This document shows positions 38,091 through 46,632 of a stretch of DNA of 64,000 bases, one piece after another. Made by a program: the position numbers and the translations under genes. Origin of the DNA: Mycolicibacterium sp. GF69 (lineage in GTDB: Bacteria > Actinomycetota > Actinomycetes > Mycobacteriales > Mycobacteriaceae). The notes below the pieces were generated by a model. That model was not told where the DNA came from. It saw only the letters and a program-made list of their open reading frames with translations, and did not search any database. Numbering within the stretch: the first letter of the stretch is position 1; each line of letters starts with the position of its first letter. The stretch is from assembly GCF_003284965.1 (NCBI RefSeq), contig NZ_QMEW01000001.1, forward strand, positions 248,001-312,000, given 5' to 3'.

Positions 38091-38443
38091 AACTCATTCT
38101 CAGTTGCGACGTTTCGGGTCGGTCGACACGTATCGACATCGTGGGCGATCTGGACTACGGACACACCGGCCAGCTGCTGAAGGCCGTGGCCGCGCTGCTT
38201 TCCAACGACACCCGCTTGCGGGATCTGCACCTCGATTTCACTGAGTTGGCATTTTTGGACTCCACCGGCCTGTCGGAGTTGCTGCAAGTACATCGGAAAG
38301 CCTCTTCCCTCGGTGTCCGGCTGCACCTGGACAATCGGCCCGCGCACCTCGACCGCGTCCTCGACATCACCGGCACGTTGGAGTATCTGAGCTCGGGTCC
38401 GAGGTCGGATGCGGGCCGCCCGGACGGAACGGAGATGAGTTGA
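38087..38443 (+). CDS. STAS-domain anti-sigma-factor antagonist
   Basis: 118 residues. STAS fold with the phospho-acceptor motif LDSTGLSELL (Ser59), as in SpoIIAA/RsbV proteins. ATG 38087 overlaps the B12 protein stop by 4 bases (ATGA), and its own stop overlaps the next start. Dephosphorylated STAS proteins bind anti-sigma kinases. No such HATPase kinase is encoded in this window, so its target must be elsewhere. Distinct from the solitary, degenerate STAS protein at 28602. Confidence 0.9.
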   Translation: MKLILSCDVSGRSTRIDIVGDLDYGHTGQLLKAVAALLSNDTRLRDLHLDFTELAFLDSTGLSELLQVHRKASSLGVRLHLDNRPAHLDRVLDITGTLEYLSSGPRSDAGRPDGTEMS

Positions 38444-39258
38444 CGGACAACGTGGGGCGCGTCGCCGCGCTGCGCCGCTATCCGGTGAAATCGATGCTCG
38501 GTGAACGCCGGGACGCCATCCGGATCGGCCCGCTCGGCGTGGCGGGTGACCGGCAGTACGCCGTCATCGACGAGGCGACCGGACGCGTCGCGACCGCCAA
38601 GCACCCCAGGCGGTGGCGGGCCCTGCTGCAGTGTGCGGCAGCGACGGGTGACGACGGTGTCGTGGTGACGCTGCCCGACGGTCGTGACGTGCCGGTCACC
38701 GACGCGGCCGGACCACTGTCGGAACTGCTCGGACGTACGGTGCAGATCGCCGGCGAGCGCGCTGCGGGCGCGGTGCTCGAGCGCTCCGACCCGCTCGAGG
38801 TGCTGGCCCGCGGCATCGACGCCGAGTTCGACCCCGTACTGCTCGAACTCGGGCAAGGTGCCCCCGGCGGCGCCTTCGTCGATCATTCGCCGGTGCACCT
38901 GATCAGCACGACCACGCTGGACGCGATCGGCGTCGACCGCGCCGAGGCGATCAGGTACCGGCCGAACGTCGTCATCGAGACGGCGGATGGCGCCGCGCCG
39001 TTTCTCGAGAACGACTGGGTGGGCGCCCAGATCCACGTCGGCGAGGCTGTGCTGCGTGGCACGCTACCGACCCCGCGCTGCGCCGTTCCCACCCTCGAAC
39101 ACGGTGGTATGCAACGGCTTCCGCATGCTGTGCGGTATCTGCTAGAGCACAACCGGGTCGAGGTTCCCGATTCCGGGGCGTTGCCCTGCGCGGGCCTGTA
39201 CGCCGAGGTCGTCACCGCCGGCGCGGTCGGCACCGGCGATGAAGTACGAATCGGGTAG
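38440..39258 (+). CDS. MOSC-domain protein with N-terminal beta barrel
   Basis: 272 residues from TTG 38440, overlapping the STAS stop by 4 bases (TTGA). The N-terminal MOSC_N region is VAALRRYPVKSMLGERR ... GVAGDRQYAVIDEATGR. The MOSC domain follows, with the conserved cysteine in TLPTPRCAVPT. MOSC proteins handle molybdenum-cofactor sulfur or activated nitrogen species, and some reduce N-hydroxylated compounds. Its link to a B12/STAS signalling operon is not obvious; it may simply be co-regulated. Confidence 0.85.
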   Translation: MTDNVGRVAALRRYPVKSMLGERRDAIRIGPLGVAGDRQYAVIDEATGRVATAKHPRRWRALLQCAAATGDDGVVVTLPDGRDVPVTDAAGPLSELLGRTVQIAGERAAGAVLERSDPLEVLARGIDAEFDPVLLELGQGAPGGAFVDHSPVHLISTTTLDAIGVDRAEAIRYRPNVVIETADGAAPFLENDWVGAQIHVGEAVLRGTLPTPRCAVPTLEHGGMQRLPHAVRYLLEHNRVEVPDSGALPCAGLYAEVVTAGAVGTGDEVRIG

Positions 39259-39272
39259 CGCCGCGGCGCCCA

Positions 39273-39322
39273 GCGCTCACTTGGGTACGGTTCCGGGCCG
39301 ACATTCGTACCAGAGTGAGCGC
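39273..39322 (+). terminator. Long hairpin after the signalling operon
   Basis: GCGCTCACT (39273-39281) plus GGTACG (39284-39289) pair with CGTACC (39306-39311) plus AGTGAGCGC (39314-39322), with 2-base internal mismatches and a 16-base loop. It starts 15 bases after the MOSC stop and most likely ends that transcript. Confidence 0.65.
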
Positions 39323-39359
39323 TCGCAACGGGTGGTGCTCACCTGACAGAATCGACCAG

Positions 39360-40169
39360 ATGACGAACCCCTCGACACATCGCAAGGCCGTCTTCATCAC
39401 CGGCGCCGCCGCAGGCATCGGGCGCGCCACGGCGCTGACGTTCGCCCGCAACGGGTTCGTCGTCGGCGGCTACGACATCGACGAGGTCGGTCTGAAGACC
39501 CTCGCCGACGAGATCGACCGATTGGGCGGCACCTGCCATACCGGTCACCTCGACGTAACCGATCCCGACGAGATGGCGCAGCGGGTAGGCGAATTCGCCG
39601 CTGCCGCCGGTGATCGACTCGATGTGATGATCAACAACGCCGGCATCCTGCGCGCCGGCCGCTTCGAGGAGATGGACGTCGCGGGCCATCACAAGGAGAT
39701 CGACATCAACGCCAAGGGCGTGGTCAACGGCCTGTACGCGGCGTTTCCCCACCTCCGCCGGACGCCGGGCTCGGTCGTCGTCAACCTCGCATCGGCGTCG
39801 GCGATCTACGGTCAGGCCGAGCTCGCCAACTACAGCGCGACCAAGTTCTTCGTCCGCGGGATCACCGAAGCGCTCGACCTCGAGTGGAACCGCTACGGCA
39901 TCCGGGTCATCGCGATGTGGCCGCTGTACGTGCAGACCGCGATGACCGACGACATCAAGACCGGCACCACCGAATCGCTCGGTATCCGTCTGACGGCCCA
40001 GGACATCGCCGACGCGATCGTGAAAGCCACCGAACCGTCCTGGCTGCGCCGCGCCATCCATCAGGTGCACTTCCCGGTCGGATCGCAGACCAAGGTGATG
40101 ACCCTCAGTTCCCGGTTCTCCCCGGGCTGGTTGACCCGCTACGCCAACAAGAAGCTGTCGCACTCCTGA
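39360..40169 (+). CDS. Short-chain dehydrogenase/reductase
   Basis: 269 residues from ATG 39360. Classical SDR: cofactor loop TGAAAGIGRATA, NNAG in VMINNAGIL, catalytic Ser in NLASASAIYG, and Tyr/Lys in YSATK. The cofactor preference and substrate are not evident; the YDID after strand 2 (acidic residue) suggests NAD(H). It stands alone between a terminator and a lipoprotein gene. Confidence 0.88.
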   Translation: MTNPSTHRKAVFITGAAAGIGRATALTFARNGFVVGGYDIDEVGLKTLADEIDRLGGTCHTGHLDVTDPDEMAQRVGEFAAAAGDRLDVMINNAGILRAGRFEEMDVAGHHKEIDINAKGVVNGLYAAFPHLRRTPGSVVVNLASASAIYGQAELANYSATKFFVRGITEALDLEWNRYGIRVIAMWPLYVQTAMTDDIKTGTTESLGIRLTAQDIADAIVKATEPSWLRRAIHQVHFPVGSQTKVMTLSSRFSPGWLTRYANKKLSHS

Positions 40170-40241
40170 GTTTGCGCGATGGCTCGGCCTCACCGTCGTG
40201 TTGTTCGGGAACGGGAGAGGCCGGTTAGCTACGCTCGCCGG

Positions 40242-41150
40242 GTGGCCACACGGCTGACTCGGCGAAGCTTCCTGGCGCTGACCGCGGGCGCGGCCGTCAC
40301 CGCGGCGGCCGGTTGCAGTGCGGACAAGCCCGGCGTCGTCGCCAAGGACGGATCGGTCAACGTCAAACACGCATTCGGGGAGACCAGGATCCCCGCACCG
40401 CCCACGCGCGTGATCAGCGCCGGGCTGACCGAACAGGACGACCTGCTGGCGCTCGGCGTTGTGCCGATCGCGGTGACCGACTGGTTCGGCGGCGAACCGT
40501 TCGCGGTGTGGCCGTGGGCACAGCCCAGGCTCGGCGGCGCCCAACCGGTGGTGCTCAGCCTGGCCGACGGTATCGAGGTCGACCGGATCGCGTCGCTGCG
40601 TCCCGACCTGATCGTCGCCACCAACGCGGGACTGGACTCCGACACCTACGCGAGGCTGTCTGAGATCGCTCCGACCGTCGCGCAGGCCGGCCAGGACGCC
40701 TTCTTCGAGCCGTGGAAGGTCCAAGCGTCGACGGTCGGGCAAGCCGTCTTCAAACACGACGAGATGCAGGCCCTGATCGCGGGCGTCGACCAGAAGTTCA
40801 GCGAGGCAGGCGCGAACAATCCCGAGTTCGCAGGCAGAACGGCGGCATTGCTGCGGGGACGGCTGAACGACGGTGAGCCGCAGGTGTTTACCCCCGAGTG
40901 GCGTACGGAGTTTCTCACCGCGATGGGCCTCGGGGTCGCCGAGGGCCTGGACGCCGATGTGCTTGTCTGGGCCACCGAGAGCGACGAGGAACAGGCCGCG
41001 CTGCTGGCTCACCCCGAGGTCGCGCGACGCGGTGAAGCGAACATCTTCACCGGAAAGGAACTGGCGGGGGCGATCGCTTTCGCCTCGTCGCTGTCCTATC
41101 CGGTGGTCGCCGACCAACTCCCGCCGCGCATCGCCCAAGCGCTGGCCTGA
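40242..41150 (+). CDS. Iron-siderophore-type ABC substrate-binding lipoprotein (FecB2-like)
   Basis: 302 residues from GTG 40242. Twin-arginine signal TRRSFLALTAGAAVTAAAGC with lipobox AAGC, so a Tat-exported lipoprotein. Periplasmic-binding type 2 fold: FGETRIPAPPTRVISAG, RIASLRPDLIVATNAG, VFTPEWRTEFLTAMG. It matches Rv0265c in position and sequence. It is ~28 residues shorter than the 330 I recall for Rv0265c. The segment between FLTAMGLG and DADVLVWATES looks too short, so an internal in-frame loss is possible. No permease or ATPase gene is adjacent. Confidence 0.85.
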   Translation: MATRLTRRSFLALTAGAAVTAAAGCSADKPGVVAKDGSVNVKHAFGETRIPAPPTRVISAGLTEQDDLLALGVVPIAVTDWFGGEPFAVWPWAQPRLGGAQPVVLSLADGIEVDRIASLRPDLIVATNAGLDSDTYARLSEIAPTVAQAGQDAFFEPWKVQASTVGQAVFKHDEMQALIAGVDQKFSEAGANNPEFAGRTAALLRGRLNDGEPQVFTPEWRTEFLTAMGLGVAEGLDADVLVWATESDEEQAALLAHPEVARRGEANIFTGKELAGAIAFASSLSYPVVADQLPPRIAQALA

Positions 41151-41260
41151 CCCGCGATGTGCAGCTCGTCGAACGTGCATCCAGGACGAAATCGGGGCCT
41201 TCTTTTCGCGCTGGTTTCACGCTCGGCGACACCGCGAAGCGGTCCTGAGAAGATTGCGCG

Positions 41261-41962
41261 GTGACCATCGACACCGAGACCGAGCACCGCGGGTACGCGA
41301 CCATCGGATCGGCCTACTACCCGACGCTGGTCGCGGTGTTCACCGGCCTGGTGCTGATCTCCAACGTGGCGGCGACCAAGGGCATCGCATTCGGCCCGAT
41401 CGTCGGGGACTGGTCGCTGATCACCGACGGCGGCTTCGTCGTCTTTCCGCTCACCTACGTGATCGGCGACGTGCTGTCGGAGGTGTACGGATTCAGAGCC
41501 ACCCGGCGGGCGATCTACATCGCGTTCGTGATGGAGGCGCTCGCGGCGTTCACGTTCTGGCTGACCGCGGTGTTACCGCCGGCCGATTTCTACGCCAACC
41601 AGGCCGCGTTCGAGGCCGTGATGAAACCGTTCACGCTGTTGGTGATCGCCGGACTTGCCGGGTTCATCGTCGGGCAGACACTCAACGCCTGGGTCGTGGT
41701 GAAGGTCAAGGCACGGATGGGCGAGCGACATCTGTGGGCTCGATTGATCGGGTCGACGGTCGTCGGGGAGTTTGCCGACACGCTGGTGTTCTGCAGCATC
41801 GCCGCGGCCGCCATCGGGATCGACACGTGGCGCGACTTCCTCACCTACGTCGCGCTGGGGTGGGTCTACAAGACCGCGGTCGAGGTGGTCGTGCTGCCGG
41901 TGACATACCGGGTGATCGCCTTCATCAAGCGCCGCGAACCGACGTATCGGCCCGCAGCCTGA
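41261..41962 (+). CDS. Queuosine-precursor transporter (YhhQ/VUT family)
   Basis: 233 residues from GTG 41261. About six membrane helices. Family signatures: LISNVAATKG, PLTYVIGDVLSEVYGFRATRRAI, and STVVGEFADTLVFCSIAAA with GWVYKTAVEVVVLPVTY. YhhQ-family proteins import 7-deazaguanine precursors (preQ0/preQ1) for tRNA queuosine. I see no recognisable preQ1 riboswitch in the 110-base upstream gap. A hairpin follows. Confidence 0.87.
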   Translation: MTIDTETEHRGYATIGSAYYPTLVAVFTGLVLISNVAATKGIAFGPIVGDWSLITDGGFVVFPLTYVIGDVLSEVYGFRATRRAIYIAFVMEALAAFTFWLTAVLPPADFYANQAAFEAVMKPFTLLVIAGLAGFIVGQTLNAWVVVKVKARMGERHLWARLIGSTVVGEFADTLVFCSIAAAAIGIDTWRDFLTYVALGWVYKTAVEVVVLPVTYRVIAFIKRREPTYRPAA

Positions 41963-41983
41963 GCCGTCGGTAAGGCTCCTCTG

Positions 41984-42010
41984 GCAACGCTCACAGAGCA
42001 CGGGCGTTGC
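41984..42010 (+). terminator. Hairpin after yhhQ-like gene
   Basis: GCAACGC (41984-41990) and GCGTTGC (42004-42010) form a perfect 7-base stem with a 13-base loop, 21 bases after the stop. No U-run. Confidence 0.5.
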
Positions 42011-42036
42011 TAGCTACTCGCGGGTAGTTTTGGGGC

Positions 42037-42726
42037 ATGAGCGTTACCGCCGAAATCGACCGTGACGCGCACGGTACCGGCGACGTCGCCATCCACGACT
42101 ACGGCGACCGGGCGCTGCTGCTCGAACTCGGCAGCACCGCCGAGGTGCTGGCGTGGACCGACGCGATCCGGCAGTCCGACCTGCCCGGTGTGCTCGACAT
42201 CGTGCCGGCTTCGCGCACCGTGCTGATCAAGCTGGCGGCCCCCGGATACCAGGCGCCGACGCGCCAGCGGCTCGGCGGCCTGCGTATCGACACCGATCCG
42301 GACGCGCAGTTGTCACCACCGGCCGACGGCCACACCGATATCACGATCGACGTCGTCTACGACGGACCGGACCTCGACGAGGTGGCCCGGCTGACGGGTC
42401 TGCCTGCGGGCGAGGTGATCGCCGCACACACCGGCAGCCTGTGGCGGGTCGGATTCGGCGGTTTCGCACCGGGATTCGCCTACCTCGTCGGCGGTGACCG
42501 TCGCCTGCAGGTGCCGCGGCGGTCCGAGCCGCGGACCAAGGTGCCGGCCGGCGCCGTCGGCCTGGCCGGTGAGTTCAGCGGCGTCTATCCGCGCGAGAGC
42601 CCTGGGGGCTGGCAGTTGATCGGCCGGATCTCGAAAGATCAAGCGGCGCTGTGGGACATCGACCGCGACGAACCGGCACTGCTGACGTCTGGCAGGTGGG
42701 TGCGGTTCCGGGAGGTGGACTCGTGA
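42037..42726 (+). CDS. pxpB: 5-oxoprolinase subunit PxpB
   Basis: 229 residues, formerly KipI-like. Characteristic strings: [58 protein letters not shown]. PxpB with PxpA and PxpC cleaves 5-oxoproline to glutamate using ATP. pxpA is not beside it here. Its stop overlaps the pxpC start by 4 bases. Matches Rv0264c in order. Confidence 0.92.
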   Translation: MSVTAEIDRDAHGTGDVAIHDYGDRALLLELGSTAEVLAWTDAIRQSDLPGVLDIVPASRTVLIKLAAPGYQAPTRQRLGGLRIDTDPDAQLSPPADGHTDITIDVVYDGPDLDEVARLTGLPAGEVIAAHTGSLWRVGFGGFAPGFAYLVGGDRRLQVPRRSEPRTKVPAGAVGLAGEFSGVYPRESPGGWQLIGRISKDQAALWDIDRDEPALLTSGRWVRFREVDS

Positions 42727-43607
42727 CCACGCTGGAGATCCTGCGCTCCGGGCCGCTGGCGCTGATCGAGGATCTGGGCCGTCCGGGGTTGGCACACATA
42801 GGTGTCGGGCGCTCCGGCGCCGCCGACCGCCGGTCGCACGCGCTGGCCAACAGGCTGGTGGCCAACCCCGGCGACCGGGCGACCATCGAGGTGACGTTCG
42901 GCGGACTTGCGGCGCGGGTACACGGCGGCGACCTCGCGATAGCGGTCACCGGCGCCGACACCGACCCGTCGGTCAACGGAACGGCGTTCGGCACCAACAG
43001 CATTCACTACGCCCGCGACGGGGAGGTGATCTCGCTCGGGGCACCCCGTTCGGGTTTGCGGACATACCTGGCGGTACGCGGCGGCATCGATGTCGAGCCG
43101 GTGCTGGGCTCGCGGTCCTACGACGTTATGTCGGCGATCGGACCGCTGCCGCTGCAGCCGGGCGACGTGCTGCCCGTCGGCGAGCACACCGAGGAGTTTC
43201 CCGAACTCGACCAGGCGCCCGTCGCGGCCATCAAGGATGACGCGCTGGAGCTGACGGTGGTGCCCGGGCCGCGCGACGACTGGTTCGTCGACCCCGATGT
43301 GTTGATCCGCACCAACTGGCTGGCGACCAACAAGAGCGACCGCGTCGGGATGCGGCTGGTCGGGATGCCGCTCGAGTACCGCCGGCCGGACCGGCAACTG
43401 CCTAGCGAGGGGGCCGCCAGGGGCGCAATTCAAGTGCCGCCGAACGGTTTTCCGGTCATATTGGGGCCGGACCACCCGGTCACCGGCGGTTACCCCGTGA
43501 TCGGCGTCGTCGCCGATGCGGACATCGACAAACTGGCTCAGGTGCGGCCTGGGCAAACGGTGCGGATGCATTGGTCGCGGCCACGCCGCCCGTTCGATGG
43601 CGATTAG
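42723..43607 (+). CDS. pxpC: 5-oxoprolinase subunit PxpC
   Basis: 294 residues from GTG 42723 (GTGA overlap with pxpB). Family stretches: [42 protein letters not shown] and [28 protein letters not shown]. It is the larger partner of the PxpBC ATP-dependent kinase/hydrolase half of 5-oxoprolinase. Equivalent to Rv0263c. Confidence 0.93.
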   Translation: MTTLEILRSGPLALIEDLGRPGLAHIGVGRSGAADRRSHALANRLVANPGDRATIEVTFGGLAARVHGGDLAIAVTGADTDPSVNGTAFGTNSIHYARDGEVISLGAPRSGLRTYLAVRGGIDVEPVLGSRSYDVMSAIGPLPLQPGDVLPVGEHTEEFPELDQAPVAAIKDDALELTVVPGPRDDWFVDPDVLIRTNWLATNKSDRVGMRLVGMPLEYRRPDRQLPSEGAARGAIQVPPNGFPVILGPDHPVTGGYPVIGVVADADIDKLAQVRPGQTVRMHWSRPRRPFDGD

Positions 43608-43624
43608 TCAGACGGCGCTGGTAG

Positions 43625-44200
<576 letters not shown>

Positions 44201-44294
44201 GACTCACACCCGCGCCGGCCGCTTAGTGAGGGGAATTTCACGACGCAGTCATCACCCGGCACCCTGGTGCAATAACGCCTGGTTAACGTGATAT

Positions 44295-44336
44295 CCGTGT
44301 ACGGCTGCGGACTCGAGGCGGTGTCGACACGCCTCG
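44295..44336. promoter_or_regulatory. Two palindromes before nnaR
   Basis: CCGTGTACGG (44295-44304) and CGAGGC-G-GTGTCGACAC-GCCTCG (44314-44336) lie 50-90 bases before the nnaR start. The longer one is symmetrical apart from one extra G. They may be operators for nnaR autoregulation or GlnR control, or a terminator for the upstream aac gene. The 185-base gap also lacks the narK gene that sits here in M. tuberculosis. Confidence 0.4.
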
Positions 44337-44385
44337 GAAATGGCCAAGTAATCGCTTGGAAACATGCGCTGCTTACACAGGTCTC

Positions 44386-45531
44386 ATGACTGAGCCCGAC
44401 TGGGCGCCGCTCACCGGATTTCGGGTGGCCGTGACCTCCGCCCGGCGTGCCGACGAGCTGAGCGCGCTGTTGCGCCGCCGAGGTGCGGCGGTGACCAGCG
44501 CGCCCGCGATCCAGATGGTGCCTTTGCCGGACGATGACGCGCTGCGTGCGCACACCGGCTCCCTGATCGACCTGCCGCCCGACATCGTCATCGCCACCAC
44601 GGGTATCGGCTTTCGCGGCTGGATCGCCGCCGCCGACGGCTGGGGGCTCGCCAACGATCTGATCGCCGCGCTCGGCAGGTCGCGCATCGTCTCCCGCGGG
44701 CCCAAGGCGACGGGTGCGCTGCGCGCGGCGGGCCTGCCCGAGGAGTGGTCCCCGGACTCCGAGTCGTCGCGCGAGGTGCTGCGCTATCTCGTCGAGGGAG
44801 GCATCGAAGGCCAGCGCATCGCGGTCCAATTGCACGGCGCCACCGAGGATTGGGACCCATTCCCCGAGTTTCTCGACGAGTTGCAAGCCGCGGGCGCGGA
44901 GGTAGTGCCGATCCGCGTGTACCGATGGCATCCCGCACCGCACAACGGCGACTTCGACCAACTCGTGACCGGTATCGCCGATGAGAAGTTCGACGCCGTC
45001 GCTTTCACCTCGGCGCCCGCTGTCGCCTCCGTGTTGCTGCGGGCCCGGGAGCTGGGCCTGGAGGACCGGGTGATCGCAGCGTTCCGCGGCGACGTGCACG
45101 CGATGTGCGTCGGACCCGTGACCGCACGACCGCTCGCGCGACTGGGTGTGCCGACATCGGCGCCGGAGCGAATGCGGTTGGGGGCGTTGGCCCGCCACAT
45201 CACCGACGAGCTTCCCCTGCTGTGCTCGCGGACCGTTCGAGTGGCCGGGCATCTGCTGGAGATCCGCGGCACGTGCGTGCTGGTCGACGGTGTCGTCAAG
45301 CCGGTGTCGCCGGCCGGGATGGCGACGATACGCGCCCTCGCCCACCGGCCGGGCGCGGTGGTGTCACGCACCGATCTGCTACGTGCGCTGCCCGGTACGG
45401 GCACCGACACCCATGCCGTCGAGACTGCGGTCTTGCGCCTTCGAACGGCGCTGGGCGACAAGAACATCGTGTCGACGATCGTCAAGCGCGGCTACCGCCT
45501 GCCCGTCGACGACGGGGTGTACACCCCATGA
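44386..45531 (+). CDS. nnaR: NnaR: HemD-like domain fused to OmpR-type winged helix
   Basis: 381 residues. Residues ~1-260 form a uroporphyrinogen-III synthase-like domain (FRVAVTSARRADELSALLRRRGA, VIATTGIGFRGWI, AVAFTSAPAV-like segment). Residues ~285-378 form a DNA-binding winged helix (GVVKPVSPAGMATIRALA, THAVETAVLRLRTALGD, TIVKRGYRL). The M. smegmatis homologue NnaR (Rv0260c type) activates nitrate/nitrite assimilation with GlnR. Context fits: cbiX overlaps downstream and nirBD lies just beyond. The HemD part is probably a sensor, not an enzyme. Confidence 0.9.
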   Translation: MTEPDWAPLTGFRVAVTSARRADELSALLRRRGAAVTSAPAIQMVPLPDDDALRAHTGSLIDLPPDIVIATTGIGFRGWIAAADGWGLANDLIAALGRSRIVSRGPKATGALRAAGLPEEWSPDSESSREVLRYLVEGGIEGQRIAVQLHGATEDWDPFPEFLDELQAAGAEVVPIRVYRWHPAPHNGDFDQLVTGIADEKFDAVAFTSAPAVASVLLRARELGLEDRVIAAFRGDVHAMCVGPVTARPLARLGVPTSAPERMRLGALARHITDELPLLCSRTVRVAGHLLEIRGTCVLVDGVVKPVSPAGMATIRALAHRPGAVVSRTDLLRALPGTGTDTHAVETAVLRLRTALGDKNIVSTIVKRGYRLPVDDGVYTP

Positions 45532-46208
45532 ACTTCCTGCTGGTGGCGCACGGCACGCGTAAACAGAGCGGGGTGTCGCTGATCGGCAACCTGGCCGACC
45601 AGGTGTCGACGGCAATGGACACCCGTGTCCACGTGGCCTTTGTCGACGTACTCGGCCCGACACCGAGCGATGTGCTGCGCACCCTGCCCGGTCGGACGAC
45701 CCTGGTGCCCGCGTTCCTGTCGCGCGGGTATCACGTCAACGTCGACATCCCCGCGCACGTCGCGGCCAGCGGGCATCCCGATGTGACTGTCGCCGAGGCG
45801 CTGGGCCCAAGCTCGGAGCTGGCTCGCGTACTCACCGACCGGCTACTCGAATGTGGTTGGCGACCGGGTGATTCAGTGGTGCTAGCAGCGGCCGGCACAT
45901 CCGACCGTGGCGCGCTCTCGGACTTGCGTCGCACGTCGGCACTGCTGTCGGCGGTGATCGGCGACCGCGTCGAGCTTGCGTTTGCCGCCACCGGTGAACC
46001 GCGCGTGGCCGACGCGGTGGCCCGGCTGCGCCGACAGGGTGCGCGACGGGTGGTGGTGGCGTCGTACCTGTTGGCGGAGGGACTGTTTCAGGACCGGCTG
46101 CGCGCCAGCGGTGCCGACGCCGTGGCGGAGCCGCTCGGCACACACCCCGCGCTGGTCCGGCTGATCACCAACAGGTTCCGTCGCGCCCGCCTGCCGGTCG
46201 CGGCCTGA
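45528..46208 (+). CDS. Sirohydrochlorin chelatase, CbiX/SirB type
   Basis: 226 residues from ATG 45528, overlapping the nnaR stop (ATGA). Two CbiX-like halves: LLVAHGTRKQSG with the metal-binding His near the N-terminus, FLSRGYHVNVDIP, and VVLAAAGTSDRGAL. The enzyme inserts Fe (or Co) into sirohydrochlorin. Beside the nitrite reductase genes the Fe-inserting role, giving siroheme for NirB, is most likely. Equivalent to Rv0259c. Confidence 0.88.
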   Translation: MNFLLVAHGTRKQSGVSLIGNLADQVSTAMDTRVHVAFVDVLGPTPSDVLRTLPGRTTLVPAFLSRGYHVNVDIPAHVAASGHPDVTVAEALGPSSELARVLTDRLLECGWRPGDSVVLAAAGTSDRGALSDLRRTSALLSAVIGDRVELAFAATGEPRVADAVARLRRQGARRVVVASYLLAEGLFQDRLRASGADAVAEPLGTHPALVRLITNRFRRARLPVAA

Positions 46209-46216
46209 CACGATTG

Positions 46217-46279
46217 CCGCGAAACTGTATTCCAGCAGGCCTTCACTCGAACTTTTGCTGTCGGAATACAGTTTCGCGG
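46217..46279. terminator. 17-base-arm inverted repeat between convergent cbiX and nirD
   Basis: CCGCGAAACTGTATTCC (46217-46233) has a perfect inverted copy at 46263-46279, with a 29-base loop. It sits between the two stop codons (46208 and 46285) and would act in both directions. No U-run is present. The arm is unusually long and AT-richer than its surroundings, so a small mobile or dispersed repeat is an alternative. Confidence 0.7.
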
Positions 46280-46284
46280 AAGAA

Positions 46285-46632
46285 CTAGCCGCCGATTTCG
46301 ACCTTGCCGTCGACCGTGAGCCGCGTCGGATACACCGGCAGCGAGACTTCCGGATCGTCGAGGCACACGCCGTCGTCGAGCGCGAACGCCTGCTTCTTGA
46401 TCGGCGACTGCACGGTCGGTCGGCCGCCTCGATCACCGACGATGCCCCGCGACATCACCGCCGCCCCGGAGAACGGGTCGATATTGCTTATCGCGCGTAG
46501 CGACCCGTCGTCGAGACGGAAGAGCGCGGCCTGGCTACCGTCGGCCAGCAGGACACCGACGCCGCGGTTGGGAATCAGGAAGTCGTAGTGGCACGCGGCG
46601 GTCCATACCTGAATATCGTTGACTACAGTCAT
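46285..46632 (-). CDS. nirD: Nitrite reductase small subunit NirD
   Basis: 115 residues, Rieske-like fold without the Cys/His cluster ligands, as in other NirD proteins. Recognisable: GVGVLLADGSQAALFRL, ISNIDPFSGAAVMSRGIVGDRG, VQSPIKKQAFALDDG. NirD pairs with NirB to reduce nitrite to ammonia with NADH. ATG 46632 overlaps the nirB stop by 4 bases. Confidence 0.94.
   Translation of the reverse strand: MTVVNDIQVWTAACHYDFLIPNRGVGVLLADGSQAALFRLDDGSLRAISNIDPFSGAAVMSRGIVGDRGGRPTVQSPIKKQAFALDDGVCLDDPEVSLPVYPTRLTVDGKVEIGG

Noticed and set aside
41151..41260. PreQ1 riboswitch upstream of the queuosine-precursor transporter
   Set aside because: No recognisable stem-loop plus A-rich tail could be seen in the 110-base gap.
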